NCBI GenBank assembly: GCA_902788555.1 | Contig: CADAKQ010000004.1 | Span: 41,776 to 105,775, forward strand | Reading direction: 5' to 3' | DNA from: an uncultured Lachnospiraceae bacterium | GTDB lineage: Bacteria > Bacillota > Clostridia > Lachnospirales > Lachnospiraceae | DNA: 64,000 nucleotides | Shown: positions 25,812-34,237 of the stretch, in pieces | How positions within the stretch are numbered: position 1 is the first letter of the stretch | How the letters are laid out: each line of letters opens with the position of its first letter | Notes under the pieces: model-generated | Told to the model about the DNA's origin: nothing | Databases searched by the model: none | The model's input: the letters and a program-made list of their open reading frames with translations, nothing else | Position numbers and translations under genes: made by a program

Positions 25812-26957
25812 ATGCTAAAAAGATTTGAATTGAGAAATTTTAAAAATTTTAAAGATGATATAGTTGTAGATTTCTCTAAAACAGGTGGCTATAAGTATAA
25901 TACTGACTGTATTACTAACGATATGATAGGGAAAATGTTGATTTATGGTAGAAATGCAACCGGAAAAACTAATTTAGGGAAAGCGATAATGGATATAAAT
26001 CATGAAATTATAAGTAGTTTTTCTTTATATGACGATTATATTGTCAATGCTGACATTTCTGATGGCAAAATTTATTATTCCTATTGTTTTGTTTTTGATA
26101 CAGATGAGGTTATTTATAATTATTTCAAAAATGGATCCGGTAAGCTAATATCGGAAAAATTTTTAATTAACAACAAAAAGATATTTGAATGTAATTTTGA
26201 GAATATGAAGTTTGATTTTAAAAATTTAAAACAAATAGCTGCTCAAACTGTGAATTCGGATATATATACAAATGCTTATTTATTTGATAATGATGAACAG
26301 ACATCTTCTGAACTCCCATTTTTAAAATGGCTTTTAGGAAATGCTGTTTTTCCAAAAGAGTCAGTTATGATAAAATTACGCTCTTATATAGAGAGTATGT
26401 CATATTTGACAGTAGGAGGTTTGGAAGGAATTGTATTAAGGCGACGTTACAAAAGGTATTATGATATTTTGGAAGATAGAAATGAATTGGTCAACTTTGA
26501 GAAGTTTCTAAATGAAATGGGGGTTGAATGCAGTTTAACACTTGAAAAGCTTCCTGATGGTCAAAATGAACTGTATTTTAAACACAAGAAACCAATACCA
26601 TTTCTGGAAAATGCTTCGAGTGGTACAATCGCTTTGATGAATTTATATTTTAGATTTGTCCAAAAATTTAGATTAATGTCTTTTATATACCTTGATGAAT
26701 TTGATGCATTTTATCATTATGAGATGGCAGATAATCTTGTAAAGTATTTCAAAAAAAATTTTGAAAATACTCAAATTATTATGACCACACATAATACTAA
26801 TTTAATGACAAATCGTCTTATGAGACCGGATTGCATTTTTATATTATCAAGGTGGGGGTCTCTAACTGCATTGTGTGATGCTACAGAAAGAGAATTGCGA
26901 GAAGGGCACAATTTGGAAAAGATGTATATAAGTGGGGAATTTGAAAAGTATGAATGA
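25812..26957 (+). CDS. AAA/ABC-type ATPase of a putative two-gene defence pair
   Basis: A 381-residue ATPase of the AAA_15/AAA_21 (OLD/SMC-like head) group. It begins MLKRFELRNFKNFKDD and has Walker A GRNATGKTN (46-54). Its short insertion lacks a long coiled coil, and it has a signature-like ASSGTIALMNLY, Walker B FIYLDEFDAF (~292) and an IIMTTHNTNLM switch. This architecture is shared by the ATPase subunits of abortive-infection and anti-phage pairs (AbiL, PARIS, PtuA) and by OLD. It overlaps the next gene by 8 bases and has its own TGGAGG site. It stands between two glycan terminators and a DUF4422 paralogue, so it is probably an insertion unrelated to glycan synthesis. Exact system membership is unknown. 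Confidence 0.7.
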   Translation: MLKRFELRNFKNFKDDIVVDFSKTGGYKYNTDCITNDMIGKMLIYGRNATGKTNLGKAIMDINHEIISSFSLYDDYIVNADISDGKIYYSYCFVFDTDEVIYNYFKNGSGKLISEKFLINNKKIFECNFENMKFDFKNLKQIAAQTVNSDIYTNAYLFDNDEQTSSELPFLKWLLGNAVFPKESVMIKLRSYIESMSYLTVGGLEGIVLRRRYKRYYDILEDRNELVNFEKFLNEMGVECSLTLEKLPDGQNELYFKHKKPIPFLENASSGTIALMNLYFRFVQKFRLMSFIYLDEFDAFYHYEMADNLVKYFKKNFENTQIIMTTHNTNLMTNRLMRPDCIFILSRWGSLTALCDATERELREGHNLEKMYISGEFEKYE

Positions 26958-27975
26958 GATTGGAGATTTTATTCCAAGAAAACGAAGTCAAAACTTATTG
27001 ATAGTAGAAGGTAATCATGAAAAGAACATTATATTCAGACAGCTCTTTAAGTGTTTTCCTGAATTAAACATTGATATGGATGATATTTGGATATATGGTA
27101 CTAATATTTATGTTCTTTACAATGATATTGTAAAAGAGTATGGTGAAGACTGGAATGTTGAGGATGTTGATTTGCCTTTTGTAATAAGCAAAAAACAATA
27201 TCTAAATCAACGAAGATATAAAGATGATTTTGTGAATATTATATTGGTGTTTGATTATGAGAGGCATGATCCGAATTTTTCTGAAGAAAAAATAATGATT
27301 TTACAGGAATATTTTAATGATATGGCCAATGTAGGACAGTTATACATTAATTATCCTATGATAGAATCTTATCAGGATATTGAATGTATACCGGATGATA
27401 ATTATATTGATAAAAAAGTATCTGTTACAATTAATCCGGGAAGGAAATATAAAGCATTGGTAAATAATTCTCCGATTAAAAAGATTATTGAACTGCCGGA
27501 AAAAATGATAGAAATATTAATTGAAAAGCTGTTTGTTAGTGAAGAAGACGGAGAAGTATGTGTTAAAGAATTATTAAATTTGTCAAGTGATGAATCATTG
27601 AAACAGGAAATTGGAAAAGAGTTAGAAGTAATATCAAAAAAGAATATAATAACTGTTCAGTTTCAATTTGAAGATTTAATCAGGAAATTAAATTATATAA
27701 ATCGTAATATCTCATACTGGGCATACTTACGAGAAGTTTTTCAAGATTTAATAAAGATGAATTTAAAGAAGGCAGTTAGAATACAAAATAGTCCACTTAA
27801 GAATTTTAACAATTATAGAGATTTGTATAATGCTTTGGATTTGACTGATGTTTTAAAACAGCAAAACAGCATGAGTAGTGATTTTAAAAATGGGTATATA
27901 TGGATTTTAAATACATGTTTATTTATTGTAGTAGATTATAATATGAATTTATTAATAAATGATTCTAAGTTATAA
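26950..27975 (+). CDS. TOPRIM-like partner protein of the ATPase
   Basis: A 341-residue protein. LLIVEGNHEKNIIF (E20) near the N-terminus and ILVFDYERHDPNF (D102, E104) form the Glu...Asp-x-Glu-like metal site of TOPRIM domains, as in OLD nucleases, RloB/AbiLii and AriB. YPMIESYQDIEC follows, similar to the region after the acidic motif in RloB-like proteins. The C-terminal ~150 residues are helical and unassigned. The start is set at ATG 26950; a GTG at 26932 is in frame but has no better site. Tight overlap with the ATPase gene argues for a complex. Nuclease or toxin activity is inference from the motifs. Confidence 0.55.
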   Translation: MNEIGDFIPRKRSQNLLIVEGNHEKNIIFRQLFKCFPELNIDMDDIWIYGTNIYVLYNDIVKEYGEDWNVEDVDLPFVISKKQYLNQRRYKDDFVNIILVFDYERHDPNFSEEKIMILQEYFNDMANVGQLYINYPMIESYQDIECIPDDNYIDKKVSVTINPGRKYKALVNNSPIKKIIELPEKMIEILIEKLFVSEEDGEVCVKELLNLSSDESLKQEIGKELEVISKKNIITVQFQFEDLIRKLNYINRNISYWAYLREVFQDLIKMNLKKAVRIQNSPLKNFNNYRDLYNALDLTDVLKQQNSMSSDFKNGYIWILNTCLFIVVDYNMNLLINDSKL

Positions 27976-28000
27976 AACAGTAAATGAGGATTGAGGTATT

Positions 28001-29092
28001 ATGTCATATATTGATAATAAAAATATTTATATCGCCGGAGCACATTCCCGCTCCCGTACTCTGAGGGTTTATCTGGAGTACCTGAAAGATGATTTGAAAG
28101 TATCAGCTTTTTTGGTATCCCCGGAAATGACTGATAATCCGGAAACTGTGGATGGTATTCCGGTTTTTTCAATCGCGAAAGATGGACTTGACACTTCTTG
28201 TCCGGTATATCTTGGTACTAGAGGAGTAAATCATGCCAAGCTTACGAAAGAATTATCAGAAGTTGGATTTACGGATATTCGTCCGGCTACGGTTGAGCTT
28301 GATAGTGAACTTCGAAATGAGTACATAAAAAAAAGATATGCAGAGGCAGGACGTAAGTTTGTTAGATTGGACATGCTGAGCGAAGAATGTGACGCTTTAG
28401 ATACTACTTTTGCAATATATGTTGCAACATCGGTATTTGACGGAAAACTCAGTACTCCGTACGAACCGGTTTCTGAAGAAAAAGTTATTCAGGTCGGAAC
28501 AGCGCTTGCAGATAAAAAGGTACCGGGGTGTGTATGTACAGATGATATAGGAGAAAATATTTCTGATAGAAACAGACAGTTTTGTGAGCTTACAGGCCTT
28601 TATTGGATATGGAAACATGCTAAGGAGGATTTTGTAGGACTTGTACATTATCGCAGACATTTTATTTTACCGGATAATTGGAAGGAGATAATGATACAAA
28701 ATAATATAGATGTTGTACTTCCTGTACCATTATATGTTCCGCCTAGCGTAAAAGAGAATTATCGTGAAAGACATGATGCTTCAGATTGGGATTATATGGA
28801 ACAGTATTTTGATGAATATTTGCCTGATGAAAAGGAAGACTTGCTTAGGATTATGAATGGTAATCTTTATAGTCCTTGCAATATGATTATTGCCAAGAAG
28901 GAAGTTTTTTCTGAGCTTTGTGAGTGGTTATTCCCTATCCTTTTTGCTGTAGTAGAGCACGGCGGTGAAAAGGAGGACCGGTATCAGAGAAGGTATCCGG
29001 GATTTTTGTCGGAAAGGCTTATTACGTATTTTTTTGAAAGCCGTAGGGATAAATATAATGTAGTTTTTTGTAATAAAAATTTTTTGGAGTGA
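28001..29092 (+). CDS. Rossmann module-DUF4422 glycosyltransferase-like protein (copy 2)
   Basis: A 363-residue paralogue of the protein at 24.5 kb. Residues ~8-95 are a more divergent form of the Rossmann-like module (NIYIAGAHSRSRTL, VSAFLVSPE). The DUF4422 domain follows with the same blocks: VIQVGTAL, NISDRNRQFCELTGLYWIWKH, VGLVHYRRHF, PCNMIIAKKEVF and GFLSERLITYFF. The gene is less AT-rich than copy 1, so the two are not a recent duplication. It follows the ATPase/TOPRIM pair and converges on a minus-strand gene at 29130 with only 37 bases between them. Confidence 0.75.
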   Translation: MSYIDNKNIYIAGAHSRSRTLRVYLEYLKDDLKVSAFLVSPEMTDNPETVDGIPVFSIAKDGLDTSCPVYLGTRGVNHAKLTKELSEVGFTDIRPATVELDSELRNEYIKKRYAEAGRKFVRLDMLSEECDALDTTFAIYVATSVFDGKLSTPYEPVSEEKVIQVGTALADKKVPGCVCTDDIGENISDRNRQFCELTGLYWIWKHAKEDFVGLVHYRRHFILPDNWKEIMIQNNIDVVLPVPLYVPPSVKENYRERHDASDWDYMEQYFDEYLPDEKEDLLRIMNGNLYSPCNMIIAKKEVFSELCEWLFPILFAVVEHGGEKEDRYQRRYPGFLSERLITYFFESRRDKYNVVFCNKNFLE

Positions 29093-29129
29093 AAGAGTTT
29101 TTATGTATTAGTAATGAATGAATTTCATT

Positions 29130-30494
29130 TTAAATCAGTGAGCTTATTATGTCTTTAACCGCATCCTCGTCCTCTGTACCTTTACTGTACTCTAATGCTT
29201 TGCCAACTAACTCATCTATATCATCCGTCTTACCAAGTCCAAGGCAGGCTTGTATAAGACAAAGGTATAGTTCGTAGTTTTCAGGATATTTTTTCAGTGC
29301 CTCGCTTGTACAGTAATGAGCCTCTGCATATTCGCCGATTTCGATTCTTACAGTTGCTTCGAGTATGCTAAATATTTCATTTTCTTCGTATCCGAGTGTT
29401 TTATACAATAATATATTTCTAAATGCTTCTGTAATATTTCCGGTCGATATTTGCTCGGTTATATATGCGATAAGTGAATCTTGATTGGAAGAATCGCAAT
29501 TAAGCAAACTCTGATTATTATCAGAGTCCTTATCAGTTTTATCATCAGTATTAATCTTTGACATTAGTTTATACAGATCAGTTTCAAAATCTATGTATTC
29601 TCTTATGGTTTTTTCTATATATTCCCTATATTGTTTCAGAGAATCATCGTAGTTTTCAACCAATGCATATATTTTCTCGATTATTTCTTCTGCAGTAGCA
29701 TCATCTTCAAATTTTAAATCATCATTTATATATACGTCTTCTTTGTATGCTGCAGCACCTTGTCTGTTGGTTATTATAAGACAACCGTTTAATGCAGCCT
29801 CTCGTGGGATTCTGTCCTTTCCCGGATGATTTCCGAAGTCGATATATACTTTTGAGGTATTCATCGTATGGCGCATTTCTTCCGGCGTCATACCATGGAG
29901 GGCTTTCCATGTTATTCTATTGCTTGATGCGGCGATTATTTTGCTTGTATATTCATATCCCTTAACAGGATTGTATAATACTATATCTTCTCTTTTGGTT
30001 TCTGCATCGTAAGGGACAAGGAAAATACTGTTGATGTAGTCTGAAAGGTAGAATAATCTGTTTGATGTATCTTCATCTGAAAGATTATTATTTGAATCAC
30101 AAAAAAAGGTCTTCTTACAAAAATCCATGGCATAGTAAGACTGGCAGCAGTGGATAAGCTGCTTGTCATTTTTTATAATGTTGATTGCATTGTCAGAAAG
30201 TGGGGCATTGTCCACGCTAAGCCACCATAATATGCGCTTGGCATTTTTTATTGCTAATATATATCCGAGAGCAACTTCAGGGATTACAACTATATTGTCA
30301 GGTGTGTCTTCTACTTCATAGGTGTATGGGACGTTATATTTTTCAAATTGGTTGCATACAGGATATGTATTTGGATCAGCAGGATAGTAGACCATGGCTG
30401 CTTCGTAGCCCATCAATCTAAGCTTATATCCCATCTGATGGAGTAATTCAGTTCCTCCTGTGGCGCGATTTGCCTGACAATATATGTATACCAT
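29130..30494 (-). CDS. Putative GT-B glycosyltransferase with C-terminal helical repeats
   Basis: A 454-residue protein. It begins MVYIYCQANRATGGTELLHQMGYKL, a GT-B acceptor-domain start with a GGTELL turn like those of GT4-type enzymes. The C-domain has DIVLYNPVKGYEYTSKII, VYIDFGNHPGKDRIPREAALNGCLIITN and a donor-site-like PREAAL. Residues ~350-454 are short paired helices (AYITEQISTGNITEAFRN, AEAHYCTSEALKKYPENYELYLCLIQACLG), TPR-like, probably for protein contact. No signal peptide. It is the second gene of a minus-strand pair, 8 bases after the ATPase gene. Confidence 0.55.
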   Translation of the reverse strand: MVYIYCQANRATGGTELLHQMGYKLRLMGYEAAMVYYPADPNTYPVCNQFEKYNVPYTYEVEDTPDNIVVIPEVALGYILAIKNAKRILWWLSVDNAPLSDNAINIIKNDKQLIHCCQSYYAMDFCKKTFFCDSNNNLSDEDTSNRLFYLSDYINSIFLVPYDAETKREDIVLYNPVKGYEYTSKIIAASSNRITWKALHGMTPEEMRHTMNTSKVYIDFGNHPGKDRIPREAALNGCLIITNRQGAAAYKEDVYINDDLKFEDDATAEEIIEKIYALVENYDDSLKQYREYIEKTIREYIDFETDLYKLMSKINTDDKTDKDSDNNQSLLNCDSSNQDSLIAYITEQISTGNITEAFRNILLYKTLGYEENEIFSILEATVRIEIGEYAEAHYCTSEALKKYPENYELYLCLIQACLGLGKTDDIDELVGKALEYSKGTEDEDAVKDIISSLI

Positions 30495-30502
30495 ATTTTT
30501 TC

Positions 30503-32203
30503 TTACCCTTTCTTAATCAAAACCTTCTTTCCCTCAAAAGCAAAACCGTATATAAGTATATTTGCCTCATTTATTCCTTTTGCGATAAGACTTTCTTTAT
30601 ATTTTTTATCATTTATCTGTTTTATGGCATTATCTGCAGTGTCTGATAAATCTTTCTCACCGGTATTTTTGTTAATAACCTTAAACTCTATGATAACAGC
30701 AGGATTTGCCTCGTTTTTTGGCTCCAGCATTATATCGTATCTTCCAAATCCACTTTCGCGGTTGGAGGTTATTGTATAATCATTGACATTATCTACAAGA
30801 AGTCCGAGGACGAAGCCGTGGTAAAATCTTTCAGGTGCATCATCTGAAGGAGTATTACCGGTGTCAAAATAACTGAAAGTGCTTAATGCGATTCTGTTCA
30901 TATAGCCGTTCATGTCATCCACATCGCCATTGAACATTGCTTTGACAAAGCTGTTAAAGCTTGAGGTGTTTTTGAACCATCCGTTTATCATTTCCCTAAA
31001 CATAATTGTTGTTTCAAGGTTTGTGAGCTTTAATGTATAAGTAAGCTGTGATTCGTCATCTAGAGCAGCGTATTCGGTATAATCTGCAACTTTTAGATAT
31101 CCGCTTGCAAGTAACAGACTCCAGACAGCATCGATATTATTGTCAAGCTGATTAAATACTATCTGTTCGTCTATTGAGGCAATAATGCTTTCTCCTTGTA
31201 AAAGGGATTCGAAGTTTATTTTTAATGCATTATCTCCTTTTTGGAGAAGCTTGCTAATGAGTCCATTTCCACTTGTATTTGCCCAATATTTATCTATTTT
31301 TCCTTTATCAAGATAATTTATTATAGACCAAGGATTATATATATCTTTAACATTTCCAAATACAAAACCGTCATACCATTGCTTTATCTTCTGCTTATCA
31401 ATTTCCGTCATACCCTGCGCATCAGTTGCCTCAAAGACTTCTTTTTCGGTGAAGCCAAATGCTGTTGCGTATTCATCGGATGTTGTGGTGACTACGTTAA
31501 GGTTGTTTAAATCAGAGAAAACTGATTCCTTACTTACTCTGGTAATGCCTGTCATGATACCTCGTTCCATATATGGATTTGTTTTAAAGGTGTTGTTAAA
31601 TAAAGCTCTGGTATATGCAACGAGCTCGTTCCAAAAATTATTTACATAAGCTTCTTGTAAAGGTGTGTCATATTCATCCAAAATAATGATGCATTTTTTT
31701 CCATAGTGATTGTATAGGTGTTTGCATAGATTATTAAGTGAAGTGGCAGCAGTGGAATCGTCCATTTCAGTATTGATTTTTTTTCGATATTTTTTATCAT
31801 TTTCAGATAAAGTATCCGAATCTATAAGCCATGAGTATTGATCATAACAATTTGCTATGATTTCGTTAATGCTTTTTCGGGTATTTTCGTAGTTGGTATA
31901 TTTCACACCTGCAAAGGACAAAAATATCACAGGATATGTGCCCTGTAGTTTGCGATATTCTTCGTGTTTCCATATATCAAGACCTTCAAATAAATCGCTT
32001 CTTCCTTCATATTTGTTGGAAAAGAAGCATTCAAGCATATTCATATTTAAGGTTTTGCCAAAGCGGCGAGGACGCGTAATGAGTGTAACATCGTCTTTCT
32101 TGTCCCACCATTCTTTTATGAAATTTGTTTTATCAATATAAAAAATCTGATTATTTCTTATTTTTTCAAAATCCTGAATTCCGATAGCAATTGTTTTTTT
32201 CAT
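30503..32203 (-). CDS. AAA-ATPase-like / PD-(D/E)XK nuclease-domain protein (DUF1703)
   Basis: A 566-residue protein of the AAA-ATPase_like (PF09820) plus PD-(D/E)XK (PF08011) type, very common in Lachnospiraceae and Bacteroidetes genomes. Walker A is RPRRFGKTLN (44-53), preceded by FYIDKTNFI, and Walker B-like IIILDEYDTPL follows. The C-terminal domain has GFGRYDIML (Asp) and VIIEFKV (Glu-x-Lys), the nuclease-fold core residues. GGAGG precedes the start on the minus strand. The biological role of the family is not established; both defence and mobile-element links have been proposed. The gene forms a pair with the GT downstream. Confidence 0.8.
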   Translation of the reverse strand: MKKTIAIGIQDFEKIRNNQIFYIDKTNFIKEWWDKKDDVTLITRPRRFGKTLNMNMLECFFSNKYEGRSDLFEGLDIWKHEEYRKLQGTYPVIFLSFAGVKYTNYENTRKSINEIIANCYDQYSWLIDSDTLSENDKKYRKKINTEMDDSTAATSLNNLCKHLYNHYGKKCIIILDEYDTPLQEAYVNNFWNELVAYTRALFNNTFKTNPYMERGIMTGITRVSKESVFSDLNNLNVVTTTSDEYATAFGFTEKEVFEATDAQGMTEIDKQKIKQWYDGFVFGNVKDIYNPWSIINYLDKGKIDKYWANTSGNGLISKLLQKGDNALKINFESLLQGESIIASIDEQIVFNQLDNNIDAVWSLLLASGYLKVADYTEYAALDDESQLTYTLKLTNLETTIMFREMINGWFKNTSSFNSFVKAMFNGDVDDMNGYMNRIALSTFSYFDTGNTPSDDAPERFYHGFVLGLLVDNVNDYTITSNRESGFGRYDIMLEPKNEANPAVIIEFKVINKNTGEKDLSDTADNAIKQINDKKYKESLIAKGINEANILIYGFAFEGKKVLIKKG

Positions 32204-32408
32204 AGGACGCCTCCTTATATGATGCTTAATATTTATTTTACACTAAATCTTTGTAGGTTTCACTATTTTTTTTAGGAAATGTAATTAGAATTAATGATAG
32301 TTGGAGTGTTTTATATGCTTTTAGGTGTGTGAAAAGTGAAAAATCTATGGTGAAGTTTTGAATGAAGTTGTTTTGAAGTGATATTGAAGTGACTTTAAGT
32401 TAATAATC

Positions 32409-32486
32409 AGCTGATTATAACACAAATAATGCGGGATAATCAGCTGCGAACGGTAAAAAATGTGGTTGACAGCTGAAAATAATTCA
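32409..32486 (+). repeat. 78-bp promoter/operator repeat, copy 1
   Basis: This 78-bp segment recurs in direct orientation at 34125-34202 with 70 of 78 identical positions by my count. It contains a perfect 10-bp inverted repeat, AGCTGATTAT (32409-32418) and ATAATCAGCT (32436-32445), 17 bases apart. The invariant GCTGCGAACGGTAAAA follows. The left arm is also part of a 14-bp perfect palindrome, TAATCAGCTGATTA (32404-32417). The -35 hexamer of the downstream gene lies inside the repeat. Confidence 0.85.
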
Positions 32487-32495
32487 TTATATAAT
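32466..32495 (+). promoter_or_regulatory. Promoter of the DUF234-type ATPase gene
   Basis: TTGACA (32466-32471) and TATAAT (32490-32495) are both consensus, with an 18-base spacer. The start codon is 48 bases further on. The inverted repeat of the 78-bp element ends 20 bases upstream of the -35, an activator- or repressor-like position. Confidence 0.7.
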
Positions 32496-32543
32496 TAATT
32501 CAATAAAATCTATATAAAACATCCGGAAGGAGTGACTGATTTT

Positions 32544-33983
32544 ATGGTAGGACGAAAAAAAGAAATAGCTGAACTTGTTGAATTATATGAAAGTAATAAA
32601 TCAGAGCTTGTTGCTGTGTATGGGAGAAGGCGTGTCGGTAAAACATATCTTATTGACGAAGTATTTAAAGATAAGATAACCTTTCGACATGCCGGCTTAT
32701 CGCCCATTGAGGAGGATGAAGCCGTAAAAGGAAGCCCTTTAAAAAAACAGCTGCAGGCTTTTTATTATTCTTTGCTTACTCAAGGGATGAAGAAGAGCTC
32801 TTGTCCAAAAGATTGGCTGGAAGCTTTTTATATGCTTGAAATGCATCTGCAGTCATTTGATGATGGTTCAAGACAGATAGTATTTTTGGATGAGCTTCCG
32901 TGGATGGATACTCCTAAATCAGGATTTATAACTGCGTTTGAAGCTTTTTGGAATGGATGGGCGTGTCATAGAAATGTAATGGTTATTATTTCCGGAAGTG
33001 CTACTTCATGGATAAAAGACAAGCTTATTAATAATCATGGAGGATTGTATGGACGCGTTACATATGAGATAAAACTGTCGCCTTTTTCGTTAAAGGAATG
33101 TGAGTTGTTATTTAAGGAAAGGGGAATAAATCTTTCAAGGTATGATATTGTTCAAAGCTATATGATTTTTGGCGGTATACCGTTTTATCTTAATTATTTT
33201 GGAAGAGGCAAGAGCCTGGCTCAAAATGTGGACGAATTATTTTTTCTAAAAGGGGCAAGGTTAAATCAGGAATTTGACAGATTATTTTCATCGATATTTA
33301 ATAATCCCGAGATGATGAAGTCAATTGTAAAAGTCTTAAGCACCAGAAGCAGGGGATTTACAAGAAAAGAAATATCTGAACAAACCGGTTATTCAGATGG
33401 TGGTACATTGACGGAAGCATTAAAGTCGTTGGTAGCAAGTGATTTCATACTTAAATATATACCGTTTGGGTATTCAAAAAGAGAAATTCATTATAAGCTT
33501 ATTGATCCGTTTTGCATATTCTATATAAAATTTGTTGAAGCTTTTAAGTCGCTGCCCGATAGTTTTTGGCAACAGAATTGTTCATCACAAAAAGTTGTTT
33601 CCTGGCGTGGGTATGCATTTGAAAATGTTTGCTTTAATCATATAGAACAAATAAAAAATAAACTTGGTATAAGTGCTGTGAGTTCTGAACAGTCAGCATG
33701 GATAAAAAAAGATGACGATGAGCGGGGAACACAGATAGATTTACTTATTTCCAGGAAAGATAATGTTATTAATCTATGTGAATTAAAATTTTACAGCGAT
33801 GTATTTACTGTTGATAAAGAATATGATTTGCTGCTTCGCCATAGACAGAAATTATTATTTGAACTCGTGTCGAAGAAAAAAACAATTCATAATACGCTTA
33901 TAACAACATATGGTATCAAAGACAATTCATATAGATGGTCCTTTGATAATGTTATTGTAATGGATGATTTATTTGAAGCATAA
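32544..33983 (+). CDS. Archaeal-type AAA ATPase with C-terminal DUF234/nuclease-like domain
   Basis: A 479-residue protein. VGRKKEIAELVELY and Walker A YGRRRVGKTYL (26-36) with IVFLDELPWM (Walker B) and IISGSATSWI mark the ATP_bind_2/archaeal ATPase family. A winged-helix region (FTRKEISEQTGYSDGGTLTEALKSL) follows. The C-terminal domain has TQIDLLISRKDNVINLCELKFY, a PD-(D/E)XK-like Asp and Glu-x-Lys. The start is ATG 32544, 11 bases after AAGGAG; an in-frame GTG at 32532 overlaps that site and is unlikely. The gene and a tiny ORF after it are enclosed by the 78-bp repeats. Function of the family is unknown. Confidence 0.75.
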   Translation: MVGRKKEIAELVELYESNKSELVAVYGRRRVGKTYLIDEVFKDKITFRHAGLSPIEEDEAVKGSPLKKQLQAFYYSLLTQGMKKSSCPKDWLEAFYMLEMHLQSFDDGSRQIVFLDELPWMDTPKSGFITAFEAFWNGWACHRNVMVIISGSATSWIKDKLINNHGGLYGRVTYEIKLSPFSLKECELLFKERGINLSRYDIVQSYMIFGGIPFYLNYFGRGKSLAQNVDELFFLKGARLNQEFDRLFSSIFNNPEMMKSIVKVLSTRSRGFTRKEISEQTGYSDGGTLTEALKSLVASDFILKYIPFGYSKREIHYKLIDPFCIFYIKFVEAFKSLPDSFWQQNCSSQKVVSWRGYAFENVCFNHIEQIKNKLGISAVSSEQSAWIKKDDDERGTQIDLLISRKDNVINLCELKFYSDVFTVDKEYDLLLRHRQKLLFELVSKKKTIHNTLITTYGIKDNSYRWSFDNVIVMDDLFEA

Positions 33984-34007
33984 TTAAATTCATGAGGAGG
34001 TACTCTA

Positions 34008-34130
34008 TTGATAATAAATGAAGCATTGTATAAAAAATTGGAGGAGATAATGGGTCCTGAAGCTGCAAATGAATATATAATTGAAATATATAAAACAATA
34101 AACAAAGCGATAGACGAAGAAGATAGCTGA
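34008..34130 (+). CDS. 40-residue acidic small protein
   Basis: A short ORF starting at TTG 34008, 7 bases after an excellent GAGGAGG (33994-34000), 24 bases beyond the ATPase stop. It encodes about 40 residues: INEALYKKLEEIMGPEAANE, then a helix ending AIDEEDS. It is amphipathic, highly helical and acidic at the end. Its last two codons and stop lie inside copy 2 of the 78-bp repeat. I do not recognise a family. The strong ribosome binding site and position suggest a real partner of the ATPase (antitoxin-like size), but this is untested. Confidence 0.5.
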   Translation: MIINEALYKKLEEIMGPEAANEYIIEIYKTINKAIDEEDS

Positions 34131-34202
34131 TTATAACATAAAAAATGTGGGATAATCAGCTGCGAACGGTAAAATATATGATTTACAGCTAAAAATAATT
34201 CA
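34125..34202 (+). repeat. 78-bp promoter/operator repeat, copy 2
   Basis: Direct repeat of 32409-32486 with the 10-bp inverted repeat fully kept (34125-34134 and 34152-34161). The embedded promoter is weaker: TTTACA (34182-34187), 18 bases, TAAGAT (34206-34211). It sits about 175 bases before glf, so it may be a degenerate second copy of the same control region acting on glf. Confidence 0.8.
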
Positions 34203-34237
34203 ATGTAAGATGTTGATGAGGTGTCTGTTGAGATGTA

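Larger units (their letters stand above)
32204..32543. promoter_or_regulatory. Divergent intergenic region with phased TGAAGT repeats
   Basis: This 340-base gap between divergent ATPase genes contains no ORF that I can support. It holds four TGAAGT hexamers at 32351, 32363, 32374 and 32385 (steps of 12, 11, 11), with a degenerate fifth (TTAAGT, 32395). Directly after them comes the first copy of the 78-bp element with a good promoter (separate entries). The hexamers lie on one face of the helix, as expected for cooperative binding of a regulator. Confidence 0.5.

Noticed and set aside
25812-27975. Firm assignment of the ATPase/TOPRIM pair as PARIS, Gabija or AbiL
   Set aside because: Motifs fit the broad ATPase+TOPRIM class, but I could not match the partner to DUF4435, to OLD or to RloB beyond short motifs. 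A profile search is needed.
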